Positions 1 through 8,636 of a stretch of DNA of 64,000 bases are shown one piece after another (positions within the stretch are counted from its first letter, which is position 1; each line of letters begins with the position of its first letter). The notes under the pieces are model-generated. The model saw only the letters and a list, made by a program, of their open reading frames with translations, was not told the DNA's origin and ran no database searches. Origin of the DNA: Mycetocola manganoxydans (GTDB lineage Bacteria; Actinomycetota; Actinomycetes; Actinomycetales; Microbacteriaceae); NCBI RefSeq assembly GCF_003667545.1, contig NZ_RCUV01000018.1, positions 21,218 through 85,217 on the forward strand. Direction: 5' to 3'. Both the position numbers and the translations under genes were made by a program.

Positions 1-375
1 ATCGGGGATCCCGCGCTGCCCCACAGCTGGGCGTACCTTCCCGACCTCGCGAGCACGCTCGTCGCCGCGGCCGAATACACCGGGGACTGGGGCCGGATCT
101 GGCACGTGCCTGCCGCCACCGACCTCAGCCGCACCCAGATCTGCCGGCAGGTGAACGACCGCTTCGGCGTTTGGGGCTCGGTCTCGGCCCTGCCGTCCTG
201 GCTCATCAGGGGAATCGGACTCGCCAGCCCGATGATGCGCGAGGTTGCGGCCTCGAGCTACCAGTTCCGGATGCCGTTTCTCTCGGATGCAGGAGAAACC
301 GAACGTCAGCTCGGTGTGCGCGCCACGGACTGGAACACAGCGCTCGACGCGACGGTCGCGTCCTACCGCCGGTAG
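1..375 (+). CDS. C-terminal part of an NAD-dependent epimerase/dehydratase (extended SDR) family protein, cut by the window edge
   Basis: The reading frame is open from base 1 to a TAG at 373-375, so only the last 124 residues are present and the Rossmann glycine motif and catalytic Tyr-Lys lie outside. The visible part (AYLPDLAS near residue 12, then WHVPAATDLSR) resembles the C-terminal substrate-side region of atypical SDR/NAD(P)-binding epimerases, where a YVPDVA-like segment is common. Substrate cannot be inferred. It converges on the APC permease gene at 443, with a large palindrome starting 9 bases after its stop codon. Confidence 0.6.
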   Translation: MGDPALPHSWAYLPDLASTLVAAAEYTGDWGRIWHVPAATDLSRTQICRQVNDRFGVWGSVSALPSWLIRGIGLASPMMREVAASSYQFRMPFLSDAGETERQLGVRATDWNTALDATVASYRR

Positions 376-383
376 CCCGGCCG

Positions 384-441
384 CGAGTTGCCCACTCTCG
401 CGGGTGTTCGCGCGCCAACACCCGCGAGAGCGGGCAACTCG
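384..441. repeat. Dispersed palindrome family 1, copy 1 (likely bidirectional terminator)
   Basis: Two 25-nt arms, 384-408 and 417-441, are reverse complements with one mismatch and an 8-nt loop. The left arm contains GAGTTGCCCACTCTCGCGGG. It fills the gap between two converging genes ending at 375 and 443. Related copies lie at 1769-1824 and 33127-33187. Confidence 0.85.
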
Positions 442-442
442 A

Positions 443-1735
443 TCATGTGGATCCGCGGCGGACGAGCAGGCGGCCCCCGAGGCCGACGGCGAGCACAGCG
501 ATGCCCGCCGCGATGCCGAGCGGAGGGAGGGTCGCGACGAGGAGAAGACATCCCGCCATGCCGAGCACCTGGAGCCACCGCGGAAAGCGCCGCACCGACC
601 GATCCTGGCCGAACGCGGCGAGGTTGGCGACGAAGTAATACAGCAACACCCCGAACGACGAGAAGGCGATGGCCCCGCGGAGGTCGGCGACGAGCACGAC
701 GCTGATGACGACCGCGCCGAGCAGGAGTTCGGCGCGGTGCGGCACCCGGTAACGCGGATGCACCGCCGCGAGCGGGCGCGGAAGGTCGCCTTCCCGCGCC
801 ATGGCGAGGCTCGTCCTCCCGATGCCCGCGATGAGGGCGAGCAACGCACCGAGCGACGCCGCCGCCGCTCCCACCTGGACCACCGGCGCGGTCCAGTCCC
901 AGCCTCCCGCCGTTGCGACGTCGACGAGGGGTGCTGCCGAAACCGCAAGCCGCTGGGGCCCGATCGTGCGCAGCGAGACGACGGCGACGACGACGTAGAT
1001 ACCGACGACGATCCCGAGGGCGGTGAGGATGGCGCGGGGGATGGTCCGCGCCGGGTCACGTACCTCCTCCCCCATGGTGGCGATGCGGGCGTACCCGGCG
1101 AACGCGAAGAACAACAGGCCGGCGGACTGCAGGATGCCGTAGAGACCGGCGTCGAGCAGACCGGAGCCGGCCGCCAGCGAGCCTGCGGTCGCGCCAGCCG
1201 ACACCGGCAGGTCAGACCCCGGAGGAGCAGACAGCCCGGCAGCGACGACGACCGCGAGAACGAGCAGCGAGGCGACGACGAGCATCCGGGTGAGGGAAGC
1301 GGTCCTGGTCACACCGACGTAATTGACGGCGACGAGGGCGGCAACGGCGAGTGCGGCGACGGGTTTCTCCCAGCCGGCCGGTGCGGCGTATGCGGCGAAT
1401 GTGAGGGCCATGGCGGCGCAGCTCGCGGTCTTGCCGATCACGAAGCTCCACCCGGCCGCGAACCCCCACCACTCGCCGAGTCGCTCGCGCCCGTACAGGT
1501 AGGTGCCGCCGGACGACGGGTACTGGGCGGCGAGCTGGGCCGACGCTGTCGCGTTGCAGTACGCGATGATCGCCGCGAGAACGAGGCCGACGAGCAGTCC
1601 CCAGCCGGCTGCGGCAGCCGCGGGAGCGAACGCCGCGAAGACCCCGGCGCCGATCATCGAGCCGAGGCCGATGACGACGGCGTCGCCGAGTCTCAGCCGC
1701 CGGGAGAGTGAGGGATGTTGTGTCACGGCTCCCAC
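443..1735 (-). CDS. APC-family amino acid permease
   Basis: This 430-residue, very hydrophobic protein has about 12 predicted membrane segments. Its N-terminus carries the APC hallmark GLGSMIGAGVFAAFAPA in TM1 (about residues 23-39), followed by the Gly/Ala-rich TM2 and the SSGGTYLYGRE motif of amino acid permeases near residue 73; MGEEVRDPARTIPRA near residue 230 is the conserved cytoplasmic loop. It probably imports or exchanges an amino acid or amine across the cytoplasmic membrane; the substrate is not readable. The start is uncertain: GTG at 1735 gives the longest frame, but GTG at 1726 has a GGGAG sequence just upstream. It lies downstream of the polyamine/GABA operon but is separated from it by palindrome copy 2, so it is probably a separate unit. 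Confidence 0.85.
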   Translation of the reverse strand: MGAVTQHPSLSRRLRLGDAVVIGLGSMIGAGVFAAFAPAAAAAGWGLLVGLVLAAIIAYCNATASAQLAAQYPSSGGTYLYGRERLGEWWGFAAGWSFVIGKTASCAAMALTFAAYAAPAGWEKPVAALAVAALVAVNYVGVTRTASLTRMLVVASLLVLAVVVAAGLSAPPGSDLPVSAGATAGSLAAGSGLLDAGLYGILQSAGLLFFAFAGYARIATMGEEVRDPARTIPRAILTALGIVVGIYVVVAVVSLRTIGPQRLAVSAAPLVDVATAGGWDWTAPVVQVGAAAASLGALLALIAGIGRTSLAMAREGDLPRPLAAVHPRYRVPHRAELLLGAVVISVVLVADLRGAIAFSSFGVLLYYFVANLAAFGQDRSVRRFPRWLQVLGMAGCLLLVATLPPLGIAAGIAVLAVGLGGRLLVRRGST

Positions 1736-1768
1736 TCAACCAGAGCGAGGTAAACAGCAGGAACTCGT

Positions 1769-1824
1769 GAGTTGCCCACTCTCGCGGGTGTGCGCGCCGG
1801 CACACCCGTGAGAGTGGGCGACTC
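1769..1824. repeat. Dispersed palindrome family 1, copy 2
   Basis: Arms 1769-1792 and 1801-1824 are 24 nt each with two mismatches and an 8-nt loop; the core GTTGCCCACTCTC is shared with copy 1. Pairing extends weakly outward to 1764/1829. It sits after the last gene of the minus-strand GABA operon (stop at 1836) and before the next minus-strand permease, so it could terminate the operon. Confidence 0.8.
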
Positions 1825-1835
1825 GTGAGCTCAGG

Positions 1836-3377
1836 TCACACCGGCAGCTCGTCGAGCGCCTCGTCTTCCTTACCGTCGGAGACTCCGCGCTCGAGGGTCT
1901 GGCCGCGGAAGAAGGCCGGTCGGCGGATCGCCTGGATGATCATGATGACGATGCCCGAGACGATGACGACCATGCCGAGGATGAAGACGAGGCCGATGCC
2001 GGCGATGTTCGATCCCGAACCGTAGTCGGGGTCCATGCTGTCGGTGATCGTCGTGAAGAACAGCACGGCGAGGATGATGCCGCCGACGAGCGGGAACAGC
2101 AGCTGGAAGAAGAAGTTCCGCACCGAGGCGAAGAGCTGCCTCCGGAAGTACCAGACCGTCGCAAACGCGGTGATGCCGTAGTAGAAGCAGATCATCATGC
2201 CGAGCGCCGTAATGGTGTCCCAGAGCACGTCTTCGGAGATGAACCGCATGACCGCGTAGAACGTGGATGCCACGACGCTCGACACGATCGTCGCGTAACC
2301 CGGGGTGAGGAACCGCGGGCTGACCGTCGCGAACTTCTTCGGCAGGGCGCCGTAGTGCCCCATCGCGAGGAGGGTGCGGGCGGGCGACACGAAGGTCGAC
2401 TGCAGCGACGCCGCGGAGCTCGAGAGCACGGCGATCGACACGAGGATCGCGAGCGGTCCGAGCACCGGTCCGGCGAGGGCGAAGAACACGTTGCCCTGGA
2501 TGTCCTCGTTGCCGAGTCCGAACTCTCCCTCGCCGGTGCCGGCGAAGCTGATCGACGCAGTGGCGATGAGCAGGTACAGCACCACGATGATGAGCACGGT
2601 GAGGGTGGCGGCGCGACCGGGGGTGGACCGTGATCCCTTGGTTTCCTCGTTCATCGTGAGCGTGACATCCCAGCCCCAGAAGATGAAGATCGACAGCGAG
2701 AGGCCGGCGGCGAAGGAGGAGAACGACTCGACGGCGAACGGGTTGAACCAGTCGAGGCTGATCGGAACCGCGTCGAATGCCGTGCCGTTGGCGACGTGCA
2801 CGAAGGCGACGATTCCGAAGAGCAACAGCACGATCACCTGGAACCCGACGAGCACGTACTGGACCTTCTGGGTCGTCTGCATGTCGCGATACGAGATGGC
2901 CGTGGCTCCGAGCATGAAAGCAAGGCAAGTGACGACGTTGATCACCGGGTTCAGTGCCAGGTTCGCGATGTCGGGGTTGTTCACGATCTGCGCGAGCATC
3001 AGGTAGAAGAAGTCGACCGCGATACCGGCGAGGTTCGAGAGCACGAGAATCGTCGCTGCGATGAGTCCCCAGCCGGCCATCCAGCCGATCCACGGTCCGA
3101 ACGCGCGCGTCGCCCAGGTGAACGAGGTCCCGCTGTCGGGCATCGCGCGGTTGAGTTCGCGGTAGCCGAAGGCGACGAGGAGCATCGGGATGAACCCGAC
3201 GAGGATGATGGCAGGCACCTGCAGGCCGACCTCGGAGACGGTCGGGCCGAGTGCCGCCGTCATCGTGTACGCGGGTGCGATGCAGGAGATCCCGATGACG
3301 ATGGCGCCGATCAGGCCCACCGAGCCGGCGCTGAGGCCCTTCTTCGAGAGCCCGCGGTCGGATTTCGTTGTGCTCAT
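1836..3377 (-). CDS. APC-family permease of the putrescine/GABA operon
   Basis: This 513-residue protein has about 12-14 hydrophobic segments. TM1 carries GAIVIGISCIAPAYTM, the loop YRELNRAMPDSGTSFTWATRAFGP is typical of the APC amine/amino-acid permease branch, and a long polar C-tail follows. ATG 3377 is chosen over an upstream TTG because AGGA precedes it and it begins 4 nt after the stop of the universal stress protein gene, which implies co-transcription. As the last gene of the gabT-gabD-dehydrogenase-oxidase-usp operon it most likely imports putrescine, GABA or a related amine (inference from context). It is a clear paralogue of the permease at 17279-18838: both share the ELNRA-PD-GT-FTW segment, the FVHVANGTA segment and the FYYGIT-FA-VWYFR segment. 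Confidence 0.88.
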   Translation of the reverse strand: MSTTKSDRGLSKKGLSAGSVGLIGAIVIGISCIAPAYTMTAALGPTVSEVGLQVPAIILVGFIPMLLVAFGYRELNRAMPDSGTSFTWATRAFGPWIGWMAGWGLIAATILVLSNLAGIAVDFFYLMLAQIVNNPDIANLALNPVINVVTCLAFMLGATAISYRDMQTTQKVQYVLVGFQVIVLLLFGIVAFVHVANGTAFDAVPISLDWFNPFAVESFSSFAAGLSLSIFIFWGWDVTLTMNEETKGSRSTPGRAATLTVLIIVVLYLLIATASISFAGTGEGEFGLGNEDIQGNVFFALAGPVLGPLAILVSIAVLSSSAASLQSTFVSPARTLLAMGHYGALPKKFATVSPRFLTPGYATIVSSVVASTFYAVMRFISEDVLWDTITALGMMICFYYGITAFATVWYFRRQLFASVRNFFFQLLFPLVGGIILAVLFFTTITDSMDPDYGSGSNIAGIGLVFILGMVVIVSGIVIMIIQAIRRPAFFRGQTLERGVSDGKEDEALDELPV

Positions 3378-3381
3378 GATG

Positions 3382-4260
3382 TCAGTCCTCAAGGGTCAGA
3401 ACGGAGTCCCGCGGGACGACGATCATCGGGACGGGCAGTTCGCGCAGCATCTTTGCCGCTGTCGTGCCCAGGAAGATGTGGCGGGGTTTGGCGAGGCGAC
3501 TCGAGCCGACGAAGAGGACCTCTTCCGGCTCCCAGTCGATCGAGGTGACGGCGTCTTCGACGCGATTTCCGGATGCCGTCAGCACGGCGACGTCGATGTC
3601 TTTCGGCAGGTGGTCGGCGGCGTAGGCGAGCACCTGTTCCGCGTGCGTCGCCGCGCGTTCCGCGACCTCAGGTGGCGTCGACATGTCATCCATGTCGAGG
3701 GTGACGAGGGACAGGAGCCGGAGAGGAACGTGAGCCTGGCGCGCGATCAGCACCGCGGCATCCAGCAACTCGCTCGCACCGGCGCGGGTGCCGATGGCGC
3801 AACTGACCCGGGTGATGTCGTTGAGACCGATCGTCGAGCCTGAGCCGCCGGGGGCCAGGGCGACGGGCACGACGGCGGAGTGGAGGAGCGCACTCGCGAC
3901 ACTGCCGATGGTTGCCCGGCCGAGCAGGCCACCGCGGGCCGCTCCGACGACGATCATCGAGCCCTCGAGATCGCGGCTGACGTCGAGCAGTCCGCGGGCG
4001 AACGACTCCGCGTAGACGATGTGTCCCTCAGACGAGACGTCCCGCGGGACGACCGCCGCGGCATCCCGCAACCAGCCTTGCGCCGTCTCGTGCAGGAACC
4101 GCTCGTAACCCGCGTCCGAGGGAACGAGCGTGGGGCGTGCTTCACTCCTGAGGACGGTGACGATGTCGAGACTCGCCCCCATCGACCGAGCGAGCCTGAC
4201 CCCCAGCGCGAGCGCATCCGCGCCGGCGGGGGTGTCGGTGTAACCAACGATGTAACGCAT
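3382..4260 (-). CDS. Tandem-domain universal stress protein (UspA family)
   Basis: The 292 residues form two Usp domains. Each ends in the ATP-binding pattern G-2X-G-9X-G(S/T): VVGAARGG...IGS at about residues 103-118 and VGSSRLAK...LGTT at about 251-267, although the second lacks the middle glycine. The N-terminal MRYIVGYTDTPAGADAL is the usual first beta strand and loop. Such proteins bind ATP/AMP in the cytosol and accumulate under stress; the ligand here is unproven. A good AAGGAGAG site lies upstream of ATG 4260. The gene lies between the amine oxidase and the permease, a position often taken by single USPs next to transporters, suggesting a role in adjusting transport to energy state (inference). 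Confidence 0.88.
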   Translation of the reverse strand: MRYIVGYTDTPAGADALALGVRLARSMGASLDIVTVLRSEARPTLVPSDAGYERFLHETAQGWLRDAAAVVPRDVSSEGHIVYAESFARGLLDVSRDLEGSMIVVGAARGGLLGRATIGSVASALLHSAVVPVALAPGGSGSTIGLNDITRVSCAIGTRAGASELLDAAVLIARQAHVPLRLLSLVTLDMDDMSTPPEVAERAATHAEQVLAYAADHLPKDIDVAVLTASGNRVEDAVTSIDWEPEEVLFVGSSRLAKPRHIFLGTTAAKMLRELPVPMIVVPRDSVLTLED

Positions 4261-4294
4261 AGGCGGTGCTCTCCTTCGAGTCGGGCGACGGTTC

Positions 4295-4325
4295 GGGTTG
4301 GGGGCGGGTTGGGGGCGGGTTGGGG
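4295..4325 (+). repeat. G-rich 11-bp tandem repeat, potential G-quadruplex
   Basis: The + strand reads GGG-TT-GGGGG-C repeated 2.8 times, giving six runs of three to five G separated by TT or C. It starts right after the amine oxidase stop codon (4326-4328, minus strand) in the 65-nt gap before the usp gene. On the transcript it is C-rich; the G-rich strand is the template strand. Confidence 0.75.
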
Positions 4326-5684
4326 TCAGGCGTCGTGTTTGGCGAGGATCATCGCGGCGGTCTCACGGCCGACACGGATGGCGCCATCGACGTGCTGGTA
4401 TCCCTCGGCGGCGAGGTCGCTGCAGGACCAGTGGATCGGCCCGACCGGTGTGCGCTGTTCAGCGCCGTACCGGGCGAGTCCGCCCATGTCGAAGCTCGCG
4501 GCGTACGCACCGCGCGTCCATTCCTCCGAGGCCCAGTCGCTCTCGTAGTACACGACCGGGTGCAGAGCCTGCTCGCCGAAGTAGTGCGACAGCGACGTGA
4601 GAATCGCCTCGCGACGTTCCTCGGGCGACAGGGCGAACATCGCATCGGCCTTCGTGTCGCTCACAAAACCGACGAGGGTGCCACGCGGGTCCTCGTGGTT
4701 GGTGTTGTCGTACGCCTCGTGCACGATCTCGTACGGGCTGAACGACGTGCCCGAGAGGCCGGCGTCTCGCCAGAACGGGGTCTCGTAGACCGCGTGCACC
4801 TTGATCACGAAACCGAGCGACATGTGCTGGTGCATCTGCTGCTGGCGGCGCGGCAACGGCGGCTGGAAGTCGATGCGAGAGTACAGGTTGGGCGGGACGG
4901 CGACGATCGCGTGGCGGGCGTGCACCGTCATTCCGTCAGCGGATGCCGTGACCCCGCTGTCGCTCCATTCCAGGCGACGAACCGGCTGGCCCAGGAACAC
5001 GTCCTCCCCCAGCTTCTCGGCGAGCAGCAGCGGAACCTGCTGCAGCCCACCGATGACCCGCTTGTCGAGGATGAAGTCGGCGTCGACGAGGTTCGAGAAG
5101 CTCCCCGCGGATGCTGCCATCAGGATCGCCTGCAGCGCACTGAAGGAGTGGGCCGGCTTGGTGATCATGGCCTCGGCGATGAAAAGCGCGATGTTGTCTC
5201 GGGCTTCGATGTCGTCGGTCTGGCTCTCGAGCCACCGAAGCCAGGTCACGGAGTCGAGCTCGTCAGCCATCGGGTGAGCCCACGGCTCTTTCGGACCGAT
5301 CTCGGCGACGAGGGCATCGAGCACGGCGATGAGGCGTTCCATCTCGCGCTGCGTCGACGCCTTCACGGGGAACAGTTCACCGGTGAACCGGGTCAGTTCT
5401 CCGATGGCGTTGATGTACACGCTGTCGCCCTCGCGGTAGCGCGAGTAGGTCTCGAGACCGAGTTCCGCGAGCGTCTCGATGAGCGCATCCTGATCCGGGG
5501 ACACCCACTGGCCACCGATCTCGAGCATCGCACCCTCGATGTCGTTTGTCCACAAACGGCCACCGACCCGGTCGCGCGCTTCGAGCACAGCGACGCTGAG
5601 TCCTGCCTTGCGCAGGGCCGTCGCGGCGGTGAGACCGGATGCTCCCGCGCCGATGATGACGACGTCACGTTGAAGTTCGGTCAC
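4326..5684 (-). CDS. puo: Flavin-dependent amine oxidase, probably putrescine oxidase
   Basis: This 452-residue protein starts with the FAD dinucleotide-binding motif GAGASG (residues 12-17) and the EARDRVGGRLW segment (35-45) that define the flavin monoamine oxidase family. A C-terminal FAD-contact region ends in DGAIRVGRETAA. It should oxidise a primary amine to an aldehyde with release of ammonia and H2O2. Putrescine is the likely substrate because the next genes upstream encode a gamma-aminobutyraldehyde-type dehydrogenase and GABA enzymes (inference). GTG 5684 is preferred: GAGGAG lies 6 nt upstream, it begins the conserved fold directly, and earlier starts would run into the upstream gene, which ends at 5714. 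The usual 'FAGTE' FAD motif near the C-terminus is replaced by WSCSD, so exact substrate class is less certain. Confidence 0.82.
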   Translation of the reverse strand: MTELQRDVVIIGAGASGLTAATALRKAGLSVAVLEARDRVGGRLWTNDIEGAMLEIGGQWVSPDQDALIETLAELGLETYSRYREGDSVYINAIGELTRFTGELFPVKASTQREMERLIAVLDALVAEIGPKEPWAHPMADELDSVTWLRWLESQTDDIEARDNIALFIAEAMITKPAHSFSALQAILMAASAGSFSNLVDADFILDKRVIGGLQQVPLLLAEKLGEDVFLGQPVRRLEWSDSGVTASADGMTVHARHAIVAVPPNLYSRIDFQPPLPRRQQQMHQHMSLGFVIKVHAVYETPFWRDAGLSGTSFSPYEIVHEAYDNTNHEDPRGTLVGFVSDTKADAMFALSPEERREAILTSLSHYFGEQALHPVVYYESDWASEEWTRGAYAASFDMGGLARYGAEQRTPVGPIHWSCSDLAAEGYQHVDGAIRVGRETAAMILAKHDA

Positions 5685-5713
5685 GGGGTTCTCCTCGATT
5701 CGGAAGGCAGCGC

Positions 5714-7150
5714 TCACAGTGCGCTCATCACGTGCTTGATGCGGGTGTAGTCCTCGAGCCCATACGACGAGAGGTCCTTGCCGTAGCCGGACATCTTGAA
5801 TCCGCCGTGCGGCATCTCGGCGGCAAGCAGGATGTGGGTGTTGATCCACACCGCACCGAAATCGAGGTCGCGGGAGACCCGGAGCGCCGTGCCGTGGTCG
5901 GAAGTCCAGACGCTCGAGGCGAGCGCGTACTGCACATCGTTCGCGAGTTCGATCGCTTCTTCTTCGGTCGAGAACGTCTGCACGGTGAGGACCGGGCCGA
6001 AGGTTTCCTCCTGCACACAGGCGTCCACCTGGTTCACACCGGTGATGACGGTCGGGGCGAAATAGAAGCCCTTCTCGCCGATCCGGTGTCCACCGGTGAC
6101 GACCTTCGCGTGATCGGGCAGCGCGTCGATGACGCTCGACACCTTCTCGAAATGCGAGGCGTTGTTGAGTGGGCCGTAATATGCGTCGGGGTCCTCGGCA
6201 TCGCCCGTCCTGGTCGCCTCAGCAGCCGCGACGAGCGCGTCGACGAACTTGTCGTGGATCGACTCGTGCACGAGCACGCGGGTGACGGCCGTGCAGTCCT
6301 GGCCCGCGTTGAAGTATCCCGCTCCCGCGATCCCCTCGGCCGTCGCCTCGACGTCGGCGTCGGCGAAGACGATGGCGGGGGCCTTTCCGCCGAGCTCGAG
6401 GTGAGCGCGGTGCAGGTTCTTCGCAGCGGATGCCGCGACCGCCATTCCGGCGCGCACGGAACCGGTGATCGAGACGAGACCCGGTACCGGGTGTTCGGTC
6501 ATCGCCTGGCCGGTCGACCCGTTGCCGAGGACGACGTTGAGCACGCCGTCGGGGAGGATGCCCTGGCTGAGCCGGGCGAGGACGAGGGTGGACTCCGGCG
6601 TGGTGTCGCTCGGCTTGAGCACGACGGTGTTGCCGGCGGCGAGGGCCGGGGCGATCTTCCAGATCGCCATCATGAGCGGGTAGTTCCACGGGGTCACCTG
6701 TGCGACGACGCCGATGGGTTCCCTGCGGACCCACGAGGTGTGGTCTTCGAGGTACTCCCCCGCGCTCTTGCCCTCGAGCACGCGGGCAGCGCCGGCGAAG
6801 AACCGGAGGTGGTCGGCGCCGGTCATCACTTCTTCGACCCGGATCGTCTCACGTGGCTGGCCGGTGTTGCGGTGCTGAGCCTCGACGAGCTCATCGGCGT
6901 TCGTCTCCATCGCGTCCGCCAGCTCGAGGAGCATGCGCTGACGCTGCCCGGGAGTCGTGCGCTTCCACGTGCGGAACGCTGCCTTCGCCGCCTCGAACGC
7001 CGCGTTCACATCGTCGGCCGTCGAGATCGGCGACCTGGCGACCACCTCGCCCGATCCCGGGTTGACGACGTCGAGGGTCTCACCGGGTGAGGCGTCGACG
7101 AACTGTCCGCCGATGTAGTTCTGGAGGGTGCTGAGGGTGGTCAACGTCAT
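5714..7150 (-). CDS. patD: Aldehyde dehydrogenase, probable gamma-aminobutyraldehyde dehydrogenase
   Basis: This 478-residue NAD(P)-dependent aldehyde dehydrogenase has [22 protein letters not shown] (about 153-174) lining the cofactor and substrate channel, the general base Glu252 in LELGGKAP, and the nucleophile Cys286 in NAGQDCTAVTR. The WNYPLMMA and NAGQDCTA segments match the E. coli PatD/YdcW type, which oxidises 4-aminobutyraldehyde to GABA. It sits between gabD and the amine oxidase in one operon, supplying exactly the step needed between them. The ATG at 7150 gives a full-length protein. Substrate remains an inference; betaine aldehyde dehydrogenase is the main alternative. Confidence 0.82.
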   Translation of the reverse strand: MTLTTLSTLQNYIGGQFVDASPGETLDVVNPGSGEVVARSPISTADDVNAAFEAAKAAFRTWKRTTPGQRQRMLLELADAMETNADELVEAQHRNTGQPRETIRVEEVMTGADHLRFFAGAARVLEGKSAGEYLEDHTSWVRREPIGVVAQVTPWNYPLMMAIWKIAPALAAGNTVVLKPSDTTPESTLVLARLSQGILPDGVLNVVLGNGSTGQAMTEHPVPGLVSITGSVRAGMAVAASAAKNLHRAHLELGGKAPAIVFADADVEATAEGIAGAGYFNAGQDCTAVTRVLVHESIHDKFVDALVAAAEATRTGDAEDPDAYYGPLNNASHFEKVSSVIDALPDHAKVVTGGHRIGEKGFYFAPTVITGVNQVDACVQEETFGPVLTVQTFSTEEEAIELANDVQYALASSVWTSDHGTALRVSRDLDFGAVWINTHILLAAEMPHGGFKMSGYGKDLSSYGLEDYTRIKHVMSAL

Positions 7151-7181
7151 TGTTCTGTCCTTTTCTGCGAGGAATCGAAAC

Positions 7182-8636
7182 TCAGGAGGCCGGGGTCATG
7201 GTGTATTTGGTCGAGAGGTACTCGTGGATTCCTTCGAATCCGCCCTCCCGGCCGATCCCGGATTGTTTGACCCCACCGAACGGGGCGGCGGCGTTCGAGA
7301 TGACGCCCACATTGAGCCCCATCATTCCGGTCTGCAGTTTGTCGATCATCCGCTGCCCGCGGGCGATGTCTTGCGTGAAAACGTAGCTCACGAGACCGTA
7401 CTCGGTGTCGTTGGCGAGCCTTACGGCATCCGCTTCGTCGTCGAACGGAACGATCGCGAGCACCGGGCCGAAGATCTCCTCACGGAGGATGTTCGAGCCT
7501 TTCTTCACATCGGTGAGGACGGTCGGTTCGTAGAAGCTGCCGTCGCGATCCACGGCGGAGCCGCCGGTGAGCAGCGTCGCACCCTTCGACACGGCGTCGT
7601 CGACGAGTTCGGTCGCCTTGGTGACAGCCCGGTCATCGATGAGCGGGCCGATGGTGACGCCATCTTCGGTGCCGCGACCGAGACCGAAGGCCTTCACGCG
7701 CTCTGTCACCCGGCGGGCGAACTCCTCCGCGACGGACGAGTGCACGATGAAGCGGTTCGCCGCTGTGCAGGCCTGGCCGACGTTGCGGAACTTCGCCGCG
7801 ATCGCGCCGTCGACGGCGGCGTCGAGGTCCGCGTCTTCGAAGACCACGAACGGCGCGTTGCCGCCGAGCTCCATCGATGTGCGCAGCACGTTCTTCGCCG
7901 ACTGCTCGATGAGCTTCTGGCCGACCGGGGTCGATCCGGTGAAGCTCAGCTTGCGCAGGCGCGAGTCGTTGAGAAGCGGTTCGGTGACGGCACCCGACGA
8001 CGAGGTCGTGATGACGTTCACCACACCGGCGGGAAGGCCGGCGTCTTCGAGCAATTTCGCGAAGTAGAGGGTGGTCAGCGGTGTGAGCGACGCTGGCTTG
8101 ATGACGACGGTGCAGCCGGCCGCGAGCGCCGGCGCGATCTTGCGCGTTGCCATCGCGAGCGGGAAGTTCCATGGGGTGATGAGGTAGCACGGTCCGACCG
8201 GGTGCTGCGACACCGTCATGCGGCCGGTGCCCTCGGGGTTCACACCGTAACGGCCGGTGATCCGCACCGCTTCCTCGCTGAACCAGCGGAGGAACTCGCC
8301 GCCGTAGGTCACTTCGCCGTTCGACTCGCTGAGCGGCTTACCCATTTCGAGCGTCATCAGCAGCGCGAATTCGTCACGGCGCTCCTGCATGAGGTCGAAC
8401 GCCGTGCGGAGGATGTTCGAGCGGGTGCGAGGTGCGGTCGCCGCCCACTCGTCCTGAACGGCCACGGCCGCGTCGAGCGCGGCGGTGGCGTCGTCGGCGG
8501 ATGCGTCTGCGATCGAGGTCAGGACGGCACCAGTCGACGGGTCGGTCACGTCGATCCGCTTGTCGGTCTGGCGCCATTCGCCGCCGATGAAGAGCCCGGT
8601 GGGGACTTTCTGGATCAGTTCCTTCTCGGTAGTCAT
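7182..8636 (-). CDS. gabD: Succinate-semialdehyde dehydrogenase (GabD type)
   Basis: The 484-residue enzyme oxidises succinate semialdehyde to succinate with NAD(P)+. It shows [21 protein letters not shown] (about 154-174), general base Glu256 in MELGGNAP and catalytic Cys290 in [12 protein letters not shown], all typical of the GabD/Ssadh branch. ATG 8636 overlaps the stop codon of gabT by 4 nt (ATGA), which points to translational coupling, so the long in-frame extension upstream is not used. Together with gabT it turns GABA into a TCA-cycle intermediate. Confidence 0.9.
   Translation of the reverse strand: MTTEKELIQKVPTGLFIGGEWRQTDKRIDVTDPSTGAVLTSIADASADDATAALDAAVAVQDEWAATAPRTRSNILRTAFDLMQERRDEFALLMTLEMGKPLSESNGEVTYGGEFLRWFSEEAVRITGRYGVNPEGTGRMTVSQHPVGPCYLITPWNFPLAMATRKIAPALAAGCTVVIKPASLTPLTTLYFAKLLEDAGLPAGVVNVITTSSSGAVTEPLLNDSRLRKLSFTGSTPVGQKLIEQSAKNVLRTSMELGGNAPFVVFEDADLDAAVDGAIAAKFRNVGQACTAANRFIVHSSVAEEFARRVTERVKAFGLGRGTEDGVTIGPLIDDRAVTKATELVDDAVSKGATLLTGGSAVDRDGSFYEPTVLTDVKKGSNILREEIFGPVLAIVPFDDEADAVRLANDTEYGLVSYVFTQDIARGQRMIDKLQTGMMGLNVGVISNAAAPFGGVKQSGIGREGGFEGIHEYLSTKYTMTPAS

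Noticed and set aside
245..1711. Long open frame of 488 codons on the + strand opposite the first APC permease
   Set aside because: Product is rich in Arg, Glu, Gly and Asp with no recognisable domain; it mirrors a clear membrane protein gene. Such antisense frames are expected in high-GC DNA.
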